From the NCBI GenBank assembly GCA_900768135.1, contig CAAGBT010000030.1:1-64000 (forward strand): a stretch of DNA of 64,000 nt, written 5' to 3'. Below the pieces are notes generated by a model. The model saw nothing but the letters and a program-made list of their open reading frames with translations. It made no database searches and had not been told where the DNA came from. Each line of letters opens with the position of its first letter. Position 1 is the stretch's first letter. Of this stretch, positions 49,554-58,057 are shown one piece after another. This stretch comes from an uncultured Oscillospiraceae bacterium. Lineage in GTDB: Bacteria; Bacillota; Clostridia; Oscillospirales; Oscillospiraceae. A program made the position numbers and the translations under genes.

Positions 49554-50360
49554 ATGTATCTGTCTGATTATCACACGCACTGTGCGCTTTCCTTTGACTC
49601 TGAAACGCCGGCGGAGGATATGGTCCGTGCCGGGATTGCCGCGGGAATGCAGGAGATCTGCCTGACGGATCATGTGGACCTGTTCGAAACGGGCAGCACG
49701 GAGCGTTGGGCGCACGACTTTTCCGACCGCGAAGCGGTCTTTGCGCGCGCGGAGCGCGCCGCAGCGGGGAGACTCATCGTCCGGCGCGGCATTGAGCTGG
49801 GCGAAGCCGCGCGCAACCCCGCTTATGCCGATGAGCTGCTTGCCCGCCTGCCCGGACTGGATTTTATCATCGGCTCGCAGCACCAGCTGTCGGAAAAGTA
49901 CGGCCATACCGACCTTTACTTTATGCCCGGCGGCACGGAAGAGGAGGCGCGCGCGCAGATCGCGGATTATCTGCCGCTGATGCTGGAAACGGCAAAGCTC
50001 GGAAAATTTTCCGTGCTGGGCCACCTGACGCTGCCGCTGCGCTACATGAACGAGAACCATGGGTTGCACATGAGCTTCGACGGCTTCGAGGATGAGATGG
50101 CGCAGATCCTGCGCACGGTCATCGAGGGCGGGCGCGGCATCGAATGCAACGTGAATCGCGGGCATACGCCGCTGCCGGATAAAAAGTGGCTGAAGCTCTA
50201 CCGTGAACTCGGCGGCGAGATTGTTACCATCGGCACGGACGCGCACACGCCGGAATATGTGGGCGGGTATGTGCGCGAAACGCAGGAGCTGCTGCGGGAC
50301 TGCGGCTTCGGCTATGTATGCACCTTTGAAAAAATGAAACCGGTCTTTCACAAAATCTGA
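49554..50360 (+). CDS. PHP-domain phosphatase, HisJ-type histidinol-phosphatase
   Basis: 268 residues from ATG 49554, 10 bp after dnaJ. The PHP metal-binding residues are in place: YHTHCALSFDS, LTDHVD, GIELGE, GSQHQ, GHLTLP and GTDAHTPEYVG. HisJ-type members dephosphorylate histidinol phosphate, but no his genes are near and related PHP proteins act on other sugar or nucleotide phosphates, so the substrate is tentative. Confidence 0.78.
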   Translation: MYLSDYHTHCALSFDSETPAEDMVRAGIAAGMQEICLTDHVDLFETGSTERWAHDFSDREAVFARAERAAAGRLIVRRGIELGEAARNPAYADELLARLPGLDFIIGSQHQLSEKYGHTDLYFMPGGTEEEARAQIADYLPLMLETAKLGKFSVLGHLTLPLRYMNENHGLHMSFDGFEDEMAQILRTVIEGGRGIECNVNRGHTPLPDKKWLKLYRELGGEIVTIGTDAHTPEYVGGYVRETQELLRDCGFGYVCTFEKMKPVFHKI

Positions 50361-50380
50361 CCGATAAAAGGAGAAACATT

Positions 50381-50818
50381 ATGAAGATCGCATTGGGCTG
50401 TGACCACGGCGGATACGCCATGAAGGAAGACATCAAAAAGCAGCTGGCGGGTATGGGTCACGAGGTGAAGGACTGCGGGACCTATTCCACCGAAAGCTGC
50501 GACTATCCCATCTTCGGCGAGGCGGCCGCGCGTGCGGTGGCGAGCGGCGAATGCGAGTACGGCATCGTCGTCTGCACCACCGGGATCGGCATTTCCATCG
50601 CGGCGAACAAGGTGAAGGGCATCCGCTGCGCGCACTGCGCCGATGCGCTGGAGGCGCAGCTGTGCCGCCAGCATAACAACGCCAATATGCTGGCCATCGG
50701 CGCGGGCTTCACAGGCCCCAAGCTGGCCGCCGCTATGGTGGAGACGTTTCTCTCCACCGAATTTGAGGGCGGGCGGCACGCGCGCCGCGTCGCGTTGCTG
50801 GACGCCATTGAGGGTTGA
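50381..50818 (+). CDS. rpiB: Ribose-5-phosphate isomerase B
   Basis: 145 residues, normal length. It interconverts ribose 5-phosphate and ribulose 5-phosphate. GCDHGGYAMK at the start, the Cys-containing catalytic loop in CTTGIGISIAANK and RCAHCADALEAQLCRQHNNANML are characteristic. 20 bp after the PHP gene with AAGGAG upstream; a terminator follows. Confidence 0.95.
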   Translation: MKIALGCDHGGYAMKEDIKKQLAGMGHEVKDCGTYSTESCDYPIFGEAAARAVASGECEYGIVVCTTGIGISIAANKVKGIRCAHCADALEAQLCRQHNNANMLAIGAGFTGPKLAAAMVETFLSTEFEGGRHARRVALLDAIEG

Positions 50819-50832
50819 CTGACAAAACGTAG

Positions 50833-50869
50833 AAAATCAACAGAAGCCTCAGGTTTCTGTTGATTTTTT
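50833..50869 (+). terminator. Terminator after rpiB
   Basis: A 13-bp stem AAAATCAACAGAA and its complement, a 9-nt loop and a T6 end, 14 bp after the stop. This ends the dnaJ-PHP-rpiB read-through unit. Confidence 0.9.
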
Positions 50870-50926
50870 CGCATGGCACGAGTAAACTGTTGCAAAAACA
50901 ATGTGCAGAGAAGGGCGGGGGAACAA

Positions 50927-51988
50927 ATGGCCAAGGTGCGCGGCACGCGCGGATATTCAAGCTACCGCGGGCGCAGAAATGGAAAAAAATGGCTGGCTGC
51001 GCTGCTGGCTCTGGTGCTGCTGGCGGCGTGCGGCTTTCTGGCCACGCAGCGCTATATCGTTTACGAGGCGGACGGCTCGTTCCGCTTTGAACTGCCGTGG
51101 AAGCAGCAGAAGCCGGACGATGCGCCGCAGCAGAACGGCGGAGAAACGGACGGCGCGCCGCACCAGGACTTGGAGATCGTAGTGGAGGCGCCGGAAACGC
51201 AGGATACGCGCGCGGTGGAGCTGGACGCATCGATCCTGACCGGCGGCTGGGAGGCGGCGCTGGAGGGGCTTGACGAGAATACGAACGCTGTAGCCATCCG
51301 CCTGAAGGAAGCAAGCGGCCGGCTGCTGTACGACTCGAAGCTCCAGAGCGCGATCGACTGCGGAGCCGTGGCGGGCGGCAGCGTAGCGCGCAGCGCCATC
51401 GAGGCGCTTACGGCGTCTGATTACGATACGATCGCGCGCATCAGCACCCTGCACGACAGCCTGTACGCCTACGCACACATGACGGACGCCGCCGTCTGCC
51501 AGCTGACGGGCTTTGTGTGGTACGATACGAACAGCACTCACTGGCTCGCACCGGAAAAACAGGGCGCGCGGCAGTATGTGACGGACGTTGTGACGGAATG
51601 CGCGGGGCTTGGGTTCGACGAGCTGCTGCTGGATGATTACCACTATCCGCGCGACGGGCGCATGAGCCGCATCAAAACCGACGAGCGCACGATGACGCAG
51701 CAGGAAGCGCTTGCGCTGCTGGCCGATGATCTCCGCGCGGCGCTCAAGGCGGCGGATTACAAGGGCAGGCTCTCCATCAGCGTGGACGCGGACATTGTGC
51801 TTGCCGGCAGCGAGGAGCGCACGGGCATCGTGATGAGCGAGCTTGCGGAAAAATTCGACCGCGTGTATGTGCCGGTCACGGCGGAGCAGCTCGAGGCCGT
51901 CGCTGAGGCGATGCGCGCCTACGACACGGAATTTGTACCCATCGTGAGCGAGGCCATTGAAAGCGGCAGCTATCTGATCGGAAAATAA
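50927..51988 (+). CDS. Membrane-anchored glycoside-hydrolase-like protein
   Basis: 353 residues from ATG 50927 with GCGGGGGA upstream. A basic Arg/Gly-rich start (~1-20), a hydrophobic segment (~22-40, LAALLALVLLAAC...) that is lipobox-like at AAC, a Pro/Gln-rich linker and a ~260-residue catalytic-type domain. Sequences such as AVAIRLKEASGRLLYDS, GFDELLLDDYHYPRDG and RVYVPVTAEQ resemble the TIM-barrel 'putative glycoside hydrolase' family (DUF4015), with the Asp pair in LLLDDYHYP at the expected strand end. The substrate is unknown. Confidence 0.7.
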   Translation: MAKVRGTRGYSSYRGRRNGKKWLAALLALVLLAACGFLATQRYIVYEADGSFRFELPWKQQKPDDAPQQNGGETDGAPHQDLEIVVEAPETQDTRAVELDASILTGGWEAALEGLDENTNAVAIRLKEASGRLLYDSKLQSAIDCGAVAGGSVARSAIEALTASDYDTIARISTLHDSLYAYAHMTDAAVCQLTGFVWYDTNSTHWLAPEKQGARQYVTDVVTECAGLGFDELLLDDYHYPRDGRMSRIKTDERTMTQQEALALLADDLRAALKAADYKGRLSISVDADIVLAGSEERTGIVMSELAEKFDRVYVPVTAEQLEAVAEAMRAYDTEFVPIVSEAIESGSYLIGK

Positions 51989-51989
51989 G

Positions 51990-52024
51990 AAAAGGGACGT
52001 CTCCCAGGGGAGGCGTCCCTTTTC
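51990..52024. terminator. Bidirectional terminator
   Basis: A 15-bp stem AAAAGGGACGTCTCC with one T-G pair to its partner, loop CAGG, T4 on both strands, between convergent genes ending at 51988 and 52062. Confidence 0.85.
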
Positions 52025-52061
52025 TATTGCGTGCATGAGAGAGCGTCCGCGCGCGGAGCGG

Positions 52062-52988
52062 TCAGCGCTTCAGGCGCGCTTCCACCGCCTCGGCGCTCAT
52101 GCGCGGGTTGATGGTTTCCTCGCTTTCGACCGCAATGGCGGCCGCCGCCGTACCGGCGGTGGCGCTTGCCGCAAGCGGCCTGTTTCTGAGGAACGACCAT
52201 ACGAGCGCCGCCATCATCGCATCGCCCGCGCCGGTGGCGTTGCACATTTCGGCCCGGCAGACGGGAACGAGCTGCATTTCGCCCTGCTGTGCGGCAAGCA
52301 CGCCGTCGCCGCCGAGGGAAATGAACACGCGCGAAAGTCCCTGCGCAAGCAGCGCCTGCGCCGCCTGACGAAGACTTTTATCGTCCGTGATCTGCACGCC
52401 GGAGAGAAGCTCCGCTTCGATGCGGTTGGGCTTGAGCGTATGGATATGTCCGAGAAGGCCGCGCAGCTTTTCTGCCTTGGCGGTTGACACGGGGTCGGCA
52501 AAGAGCGGCGCGGTGCAGTACTCGGCAAGGTAAGCCAGCGAGGCGCGCGGCAGGTTCGTATCCAGCACAACGGCGGACGCGGCATTCAGAAGCGGCAGCT
52601 GCGCGGCAAAATACTCCGGCGTGAGCCGCTCGCAGATCTCCATGTCCGCCACGGCAACAGCCATGTCGCCATCGCTGCCGCCAACGAAGACATAGGTGGA
52701 GGTGCGGCCGTCCGGCACGCGCAGCGCGTGAGAGAGGCCAATGCCGAGCGCAGCGCAGCTTTCCTCCACCTGGGCGGCGCGCGAGTCGCCGCCGAGCGCG
52801 GTGAGCAGCTCGACCTGCACGCCCAGCAGGCGCAGGTTGTGCGCGATATTGCGTCCCACGCCGCCGAGACTCAGCTCGACCTTGCCGGGATTGGAATCTT
52901 TGGCGCGCAGGGGCGCGAAGGAATGCGCGCCGATGTCGATATTCACGCCGCCGCAGACGGCGGCATAGGGGATGTGCGGATTTTGCAT
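52062..52988 (-). CDS. PfkB-family kinase, pseudouridine-kinase-like
   Basis: 308 residues. Ribokinase-fold sugar/nucleoside kinase. The N-terminal CGGVNIDIGAHSFAPLRAKD, SNPGKVELSLGGVGRNIAHN and the C-terminal NATGAGDAMMAAL with the catalytic Asp are clear. The GGVGRNIAxNL pattern is typical of pseudouridine kinases (PsuK/YeiC), but no pseudouridine-5'-phosphate glycosidase (psuG) or transporter is nearby, so other nucleosides or sugars remain possible. A 56-bp gap separates it from the upstream DUF1846 gene on the same strand. Confidence 0.75.
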   Translation of the reverse strand: MQNPHIPYAAVCGGVNIDIGAHSFAPLRAKDSNPGKVELSLGGVGRNIAHNLRLLGVQVELLTALGGDSRAAQVEESCAALGIGLSHALRVPDGRTSTYVFVGGSDGDMAVAVADMEICERLTPEYFAAQLPLLNAASAVVLDTNLPRASLAYLAEYCTAPLFADPVSTAKAEKLRGLLGHIHTLKPNRIEAELLSGVQITDDKSLRQAAQALLAQGLSRVFISLGGDGVLAAQQGEMQLVPVCRAEMCNATGAGDAMMAALVWSFLRNRPLAASATAGTAAAAIAVESEETINPRMSAEAVEARLKR

Positions 52989-53044
52989 GACAGAGGATCT
53001 CCTTTGGATGGGAAAGGTGCGCGACTCCGGCCGCGCACCGTGCT

Positions 53045-54529
53045 TTATTTGTGGTAAAGGCGCTTGTATTCGTATTTCGGCTCGCAGCTGACGTGGATGC
53101 CGAGCCGCTTGTAGAGCTTGACGTCTTCCTCCGAAATGATGACGGAGAAGTGCGCGTCGCAGCCGCGGAGGCTTCCAAGCTGGGCGCGCGCCATGTCGGC
53201 GAGCGGATTGGTCAGCGCGGAGATCGCCAGCGCGATGAGTACCTCATCGGAGTGCAGGCGGGGGTTGTGATGCCCGAGCGACTGGATCTTGAGCGCGGAG
53301 ATCGGCTCGATGACCTGGTTGGAGATCAGATCCATGTCCTTTCGGATGCCCGCCATCGCCTTGAGCGCGTTGAGCAGCAGCGCCGCCGAGGCGCCAAGCA
53401 GAGACGAGGTCTTGCCGGTGATGACGCGGCCGTCCGGCAGGATCATCGCGCCGGCGGGCGCGCCGGTCTCCTCTGCCTTTTGCAGCGAGGCGGCCACGGC
53501 GGGACACAGCGCGGGCGTGACCTCTGCCTGCTGCATCACCAGCTCCAGCTTGCGCAGCGGACGCTCGTCGGCAGTGCCGCGCGCGGCGTCCACCTGCGCG
53601 GCGTAGTAGCGCCGCAGGATCTCCATGCGCGACGCCTGGCGGCAGACGTCGTCGTCAATGATGCAGTTGCCCGCCATGTTTACGCCCATGTCGGTGGGGG
53701 ACTGGTAGGGGCATTTGCCGGAGATGCGCTCGAAAATCGCGCGCAGAACGGGGAAGATCTCCACGTCGCGGTTATAGTTGACGGTCGTTTTGCCGTAGGC
53801 CTCGAGGTGGAACGGGTCGATCATGTTCACATCGTCAAGGTCGGCGGTCGCCGCTTCATAGGCGAGGTTCACCGGGTGCTTGAGCGGCAGGTTCCAGATG
53901 GGGAAGGTCTCGAACTTGGCGTAGCCCGCGCTCACGCCGTGCTTGTGCTCGTGGTAAAGCTGGGAAAGGCAGGTGGCCATCTTGCCGCTGCCGGGACCGG
54001 GCGCGGTGACAACAATGAGCGAATGCGAGGTTTCGATATAGTCGTTGCGGCCGAAGCCGTCGTCGCTCACGATGTGCGCCACGTCGGAGGGATAGCCTGC
54101 AATGGGGTAGTGGCGGTAATTGCGCACGCCCAGTGCGTTGAGCCGCTTGATAAAGGCGTCCGCCGCGCTTTGCCCGGCGTACTGCGTGATGCACACGCCG
54201 CCGACATACAGCCCCAGCGAACGGAAAGCGTCGATCAGGCGGAGGCAGTCGTCATCGTAGGTAATGCCGAGGTCGCCGCGCACCTTGTTCTTTTCAATGT
54301 CGCCGGCGTTGACGGCGATGACGATCTCCACATCGTCGCGCAGCTGCTGGAGCATGCGGATCTTGCTGTCGGGCTGGAAGCCGGGCAGTACGCGTGAGGC
54401 GTGGTAATCGTCGAACAGCTTGCCGCCGAATTCCAGATACAGCTTGCCGCCGAACTGGCCGATCCGCTCGCGGATGTGCGCAGACTGCATGGAAAGATAT
54501 CTGTCATTATCAAAGCCGGTTTTGCCCAT
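53045..54529 (-). CDS. DUF1846-family protein
   Basis: 494 residues, the usual length of the family. MGKTGFDNDRYLSMQSAHI and FGGKLYLEFGGKLFDDYHA at the start, APGPGSGKMATCLSQLYHEH in the middle (a nucleotide-binding-like Gly/Lys loop) and SLGHHNPRLHSDEVLIALA are family-typical. DUF1846 proteins occur mainly in Firmicutes and Actinobacteria and have no agreed function. Its own promoter lies upstream and tRNA-Val is divergent from it. Confidence 0.88.
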   Translation of the reverse strand: MGKTGFDNDRYLSMQSAHIRERIGQFGGKLYLEFGGKLFDDYHASRVLPGFQPDSKIRMLQQLRDDVEIVIAVNAGDIEKNKVRGDLGITYDDDCLRLIDAFRSLGLYVGGVCITQYAGQSAADAFIKRLNALGVRNYRHYPIAGYPSDVAHIVSDDGFGRNDYIETSHSLIVVTAPGPGSGKMATCLSQLYHEHKHGVSAGYAKFETFPIWNLPLKHPVNLAYEAATADLDDVNMIDPFHLEAYGKTTVNYNRDVEIFPVLRAIFERISGKCPYQSPTDMGVNMAGNCIIDDDVCRQASRMEILRRYYAAQVDAARGTADERPLRKLELVMQQAEVTPALCPAVAASLQKAEETGAPAGAMILPDGRVITGKTSSLLGASAALLLNALKAMAGIRKDMDLISNQVIEPISALKIQSLGHHNPRLHSDEVLIALAISALTNPLADMARAQLGSLRGCDAHFSVIISEEDVKLYKRLGIHVSCEPKYEYKRLYHK

Positions 54530-54568
54530 TGGAGTGCCTCCCTGTTCTCACAACACAAATATGGGTTT

Positions 54569-54597
54569 ATTATATAGAAACAGCGTGCGCTTGACAA
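54569..54597 (-). promoter_or_regulatory. Promoter of the DUF1846 gene
   Basis: On the minus strand TTGTCA (54597-54592), a 17-bp spacer and TATAAT (54574-54569), ~40 bp upstream of the start codon. Confidence 0.8.
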
Positions 54598-54735
54598 GAA
54601 AAGCACGCGCCGAAATTTGACTGAAAAAGCGGGAAGAATTTCTGCTATTTTCCCTCTTTACTTTTCGGCGCACACGGCGTATGCTATAAATAGTCACTCT
54701 TGTACGCAAATTTTGCGCTTCTTTGCAAAAAGGGC

Positions 54736-54765
54736 TTGACAACGCAGGGGAGAGTATAGTAATAT
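54736..54765 (+). promoter_or_regulatory. tRNA-Val promoter
   Basis: TTGACA (54736-54741), an 18-bp spacer and TAATAT (54760-54765), 15 bp upstream of the mature tRNA 5' end. Confidence 0.75.
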
Positions 54766-54780
54766 ATTACTGTTCGGTTC

Positions 54781-54856
54781 GCGCGGTTAGCTCAGCTGGT
54801 AGAGCACATGCTTGACGTGCATGGGGTCACAGGTTCGAGTCCTGTACCGCGCACCA
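54781..54856 (+). tRNA. tRNA-Val(GAC), CCA encoded
   Basis: A complete cloverleaf: acceptor GCGCGGT/ACCGCGC, D arm GCTC...GAGC, anticodon stem CATGC/GCATG with loop TTGACGT (anticodon GAC at 54814-54816, reading GUC), T arm ACAGG/CCTGT with loop TTCGAGT, and 3' ACCA encoded. It is a single tRNA with its own promoter and terminator. Confidence 0.97.
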
Positions 54857-54859
54857 GAG

Positions 54860-54896
54860 AAAAAGCCTTGAAACTCAGTAGTTTCAAGGCTTTTTT
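54860..54896 (+). terminator. Terminator of tRNA-Val
   Basis: A 15-bp stem AAAAAGCCTTGAAAC with its complement, a 6-nt loop and a T6 end, 3 bp after the CCA. Confidence 0.92.
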
Positions 54897-54973
54897 GCTG
54901 CCCTGAAAGGGCTTTTTGTTCCACGTTTGCTCCACGATGCCTTTTTCTTTCTGAAATCGACCGGGAGCGCTCT

Positions 54974-55744
54974 TTATGGAATACGGAACAGCCGCCTGCC
55001 GTTTTCGGCAGTGACGCGGACGATCTCCCCGGCAGCCATCCCGCGCAGCTCGGCAAGCTTTTCTGCAACGTAATGGAGATTGCGCGAGTCGTTGCGCGTG
55101 CCGCGCATGGGGACGGGGGCCATGTACGGGCTGTCGGTTTCGAGCAGGATCCTGTCAAGCGGGACGATCTTCGCGACCTCGACGGTCTTCTTCGCGTTCC
55201 TGTAGGTCAGTGGGCCGTCGAAGCCCAGGTACCAGCCAAGGCGCAAAAGCTCCTGCGCGGTCTCCACGCTGCCGGAATAGCAGTGAAATACGCCGCGCAC
55301 TTCGGGAAATTCCCGCACGATGGCAAGACAGTCGGCGTGCGCATCGCGGTCGTGTACGATGACGGGGAGCTGAAGCTCCCGCGCCAGCGCCATCTGATCG
55401 CGGAAGACCTCCTGCTGAAGCTCACGCGGCGGGTTCTGCTCCCAGTAGTAATCCAGCCCGATCTCGCCGATGGCGGCGACCTTCGGACTGTTCGCCCACG
55501 CGCGCAGCACATCGAGGCTTTCGCGCGTGTAGGGCGCGCAGTTTTCCGGGTGCCAGCCGACGGCGGCGTAGACGTGGGGATACTGTTCCGCGATCTCCAC
55601 CGCTCGGCGCGACGTTTCGAGGTCGCAGCCGGGATCGACGATCAGCCCCACGCCGTTTTCCGGCATGGAAGCGAGCAATTCCTCGCGGTCGGCGTCGAAC
55701 GCCTCGTCGTCATAATGGGCGTGGGTGTCAAAAATCAGATTCAT
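54974..55744 (-). CDS. tatD: TatD-family metal-dependent hydrolase
   Basis: 256 residues. TIM-barrel DNase/deoxyribonuclease-like protein. Metal ligands: FDTHAHYDDEAFD, GEIGLDYYW, VIVHDRDAH, HCYSGS and ETDSPYMAPVPMRG. The family has 3'-5' exonuclease activity in studied members; the cellular role is debated. metG-tatD order, 53 bp apart, is classical in Firmicutes. Confidence 0.95.
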   Translation of the reverse strand: MNLIFDTHAHYDDEAFDADREELLASMPENGVGLIVDPGCDLETSRRAVEIAEQYPHVYAAVGWHPENCAPYTRESLDVLRAWANSPKVAAIGEIGLDYYWEQNPPRELQQEVFRDQMALARELQLPVIVHDRDAHADCLAIVREFPEVRGVFHCYSGSVETAQELLRLGWYLGFDGPLTYRNAKKTVEVAKIVPLDRILLETDSPYMAPVPMRGTRNDSRNLHYVAEKLAELRGMAAGEIVRVTAENGRRLFRIP

Positions 55745-55797
55745 GTTGTCTCCTTCTGAAAAAGAGGGCCGGAGACCGGCCCTCTTTTCGTTGCAAT

Positions 55798-57762
55798 TTA
55801 GCAGAGCTTTGCGCCCGCGGGAATCTTATCATCCACCATGATGAGGTTGAGGATCTCCTCGCCCTTCTCGGTGTGGACGGCAGAGAGCAGCATGCCGCAG
55901 CTCTCAAGACCCATCATCTTGCGCGGGGGCAGGTTGACGATGGCGACGAGCGTCTTGCCGACGAGGTCTTCAGGCTGATACCACTTGTGGATGCCGGAGA
56001 GAATCTGGCGGTCGGCGCCGGTGCCGTCGTCAAGCGTGAAGCGCAGGAGCTTGTCGCTCTTCTTCACGGCCTCGCAGGCCTTGACCTTGACGGCGCGGAA
56101 GTCGGACTTGCAGAACGTGTCGAAATCGACCTTTTCCTCCGTCATCGGCTCAAGCTCCAGCGCGGGGAGCGCAGCCTTCTTCTGCGCCTCCTGGATGGCG
56201 TCCAGCTCTTCAAGCGCCTTTTCCAGGTCGATGCGCGGGAAGATGGCTTCGCCCTTATGGACGGTGGCGGTAGCACTCAGGCTGCTCCACTGCGCGGCGC
56301 TCTCCCAGCTGCGGCAGCACGCGCACGCGCCGATCTGATCAAAGATCTTCTCGCAGGAATCGGGCATGAACGGCGTGAGCAGCACCGTGCAGATGCGGAT
56401 GCTCTCGAGCAGGTTGTACATGACGGAGGCAAGGCGGGGCTTGTTGGCCTCGTCCTTGGCAAGCGCCCAGGGCGCGGTCTCGTCGATATACTTGTTGGCG
56501 CGCTGGATGCACTTGAAGACCAGCTCGAGCGCGTTCTGGAACTGAAACTTCTCCATCTCGGCTTCGTATTTGCCGCGCAGGGCGGAGAGCAGAGAGATGA
56601 GTTCGTCGTCGAGCGCATCGGCCTGGCGGTCCTCCGGCAGCGTGCCGCCGAAATACTTTTCGACCATCGCCGTTGTGCGGGAGACGAGGTTGCCGAGGTC
56701 GTTGGCAAGATCGACGTTGATGGTGTTGATGAGCAGCTCATTGGAGAAGTTGCCGTCTGAGCCGAACGGGAACGTGCGCAGCAGGAAGAAGCGCAGCGCG
56801 TCCACGCCGAACATCTCCGCAAGGACGTAGGGATCGACGACGTTGCCCTTGGATTTGCTCATCTTGCCGCCGTCCAGCAGCAGCCAGCCGTGGCCGTAGA
56901 CGTGCTTGGGAAGCGGCATGCCCATGCTCATGAGCATCGCCGGCCAGATGATGGAGTGGAAGCGGACGATCTCCTTGCCGACAAAGTGGACGTCGGCGGG
57001 CCAGAATTTGTCGTAGTCGTCGTACTTTTCGTTCATAAAGCCGAGCGCCGTGCAGTAGTTGAACAGCGCGTCCACCCAGACGTAGACAACGTGGCCGGGG
57101 TCAAAGTCCACGGGGATGCCCCAGGTGAAGCTCGTGCGGGAGACGCACAGATCCTCCAGACCGGGCTTGATGAAGTTGTTTACCATCTCGTTCACGCGGG
57201 AGCGCGGCTGGAGAAAATCCGTGTCCTCCAGCAGGTGCTGCACACGGTCGGCGTACTTGGACAGGCGGAAGAAGTAAGCCTCCTCCTCGGCGTCCGTCAC
57301 CTCGCGCCCGCAGTCGGGACATTTGCCGTCTACAAGCTGGCTCTCGGTCCAGAAGCTCTCGCAGGGCTTGCAGTACTTGCCCTTGTAAGTCCCCTTGTAG
57401 ATGTCGCCGTTGTCGTGCATCTTCTTGAAGATCTTCTGGATGGCCTCGACATGGTAGTCGTCCGTCGTGCGGATGAAGCGGTCGTTTGAAATATTCATCA
57501 GCTTCCACAGGTCGAGAATGCCCTTTTCGCCGCAGACGATATTGTCCACGAACTGCTGCGGGGTTACGCCCGCGGCCGCGGCCTTGTCCTCAATCTTCTG
57601 GCCGTGTTCGTCGGTGCCAGTCAGGAACATGACGTCGTAGCCCGTCAGGCGCTTGTAGCGCGCCATCGCGTCGGTCGCCACGGTGCAGTAGGTGTGGCCG
57701 ATGTGGAGCTTGTCGGAGGGGTAGTAGATGGGAGTTGTAATATAGAATTTCTTCTTGTCCAT
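55798..57762 (-). CDS. metG: Methionyl-tRNA synthetase
   Basis: 654 residues. Charges tRNA-Met. The HIGH motif is KLHIGHTY, the KMSKS loop GGKMSKSKGN. Four zinc-type Cys are in CKPC and CPDC (~residues 125-150). The C-terminal ~110 residues are the tRNA-binding OB domain (DFRAVKVKACEAVKKSDKLLRF). No T-box or other leader fits in the ~55-bp 5' untranslated region. Confidence 0.97.
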   Translation of the reverse strand: MDKKKFYITTPIYYPSDKLHIGHTYCTVATDAMARYKRLTGYDVMFLTGTDEHGQKIEDKAAAAGVTPQQFVDNIVCGEKGILDLWKLMNISNDRFIRTTDDYHVEAIQKIFKKMHDNGDIYKGTYKGKYCKPCESFWTESQLVDGKCPDCGREVTDAEEEAYFFRLSKYADRVQHLLEDTDFLQPRSRVNEMVNNFIKPGLEDLCVSRTSFTWGIPVDFDPGHVVYVWVDALFNYCTALGFMNEKYDDYDKFWPADVHFVGKEIVRFHSIIWPAMLMSMGMPLPKHVYGHGWLLLDGGKMSKSKGNVVDPYVLAEMFGVDALRFFLLRTFPFGSDGNFSNELLINTINVDLANDLGNLVSRTTAMVEKYFGGTLPEDRQADALDDELISLLSALRGKYEAEMEKFQFQNALELVFKCIQRANKYIDETAPWALAKDEANKPRLASVMYNLLESIRICTVLLTPFMPDSCEKIFDQIGACACCRSWESAAQWSSLSATATVHKGEAIFPRIDLEKALEELDAIQEAQKKAALPALELEPMTEEKVDFDTFCKSDFRAVKVKACEAVKKSDKLLRFTLDDGTGADRQILSGIHKWYQPEDLVGKTLVAIVNLPPRKMMGLESCGMLLSAVHTEKGEEILNLIMVDDKIPAGAKLC

Positions 57763-57817
57763 AGGTGTTTTCCTCTTTTCTGTCCGCGCCGAATGAAAGC
57801 GGGGCGTAATTAGTTAC

Positions 57818-57847
57818 AGTTTACCACCGAAAGGGCGGCATTTGCAA
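57818..57847 (-). promoter_or_regulatory. Possible metG promoter
   Basis: On the minus strand TTGCAA (57847-57842), an 18-bp spacer and TAAACT (57823-57818), ~55 bp upstream of metG. Confidence 0.5.
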
Positions 57848-57864
57848 GGTCTTATCAATAATTC

Positions 57865-58001
57865 CCGTCCGCAGACGGAAAAGGCATCGCAGATTTTGCC
57901 GCCCGCAGGCGGCAAATGATTTTGATCGTAATTTGTCGCGACATGCGCGTGACAAATTACTCTTTGCGCGGAGCGCGTGTCGCAGCCGCCCTGTGGGCGG
58001 C
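57865..58001. repeat. Hairpin array between metG and the dCMP deaminase gene
   Basis: Successive perfect inverted repeats: CCGTC/GACGG (57865-57878), TTTGCCGCC/GGCGGCAAA (57895-57916), GTAATTTGTC/GACAAATTAC (57928-57960, 13-nt loop), GCGC/GCGC (57966-57976) and GCCGCCC/GGGCGGC (57985-58001). No open frame with family resemblance. Style resembles the array at 2081-2314. Confidence 0.5.
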
Positions 58002-58028
58002 AAGGCACGAAGCGCAGCGAAACTCCCT

Positions 58029-58055
58029 CAAACAAGTGACAGTGTCACTTGTTTG
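58029..58055. repeat. 27-bp palindrome next to the dCMP deaminase stop codon
   Basis: CAAACAAGTGACA and its exact complement around one central base, starting 2 bp after the stop codon. It could be a terminator stem for the minus-strand gene, though no T-run follows, or a protein-binding site. Confidence 0.5.
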
Positions 58056-58057
58056 AA

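Noticed and set aside
54787..55158. Minus-strand frame containing RTRTCDP over tRNA-Val
   Set aside because: This is the well-known artefact of translating the complement of a tRNA gene; it also overlaps tatD.
57763..57863. T-box or SAM riboswitch before metG
   Set aside because: The leader is only ~55 bp long with no specifier loop, antiterminator or terminator.
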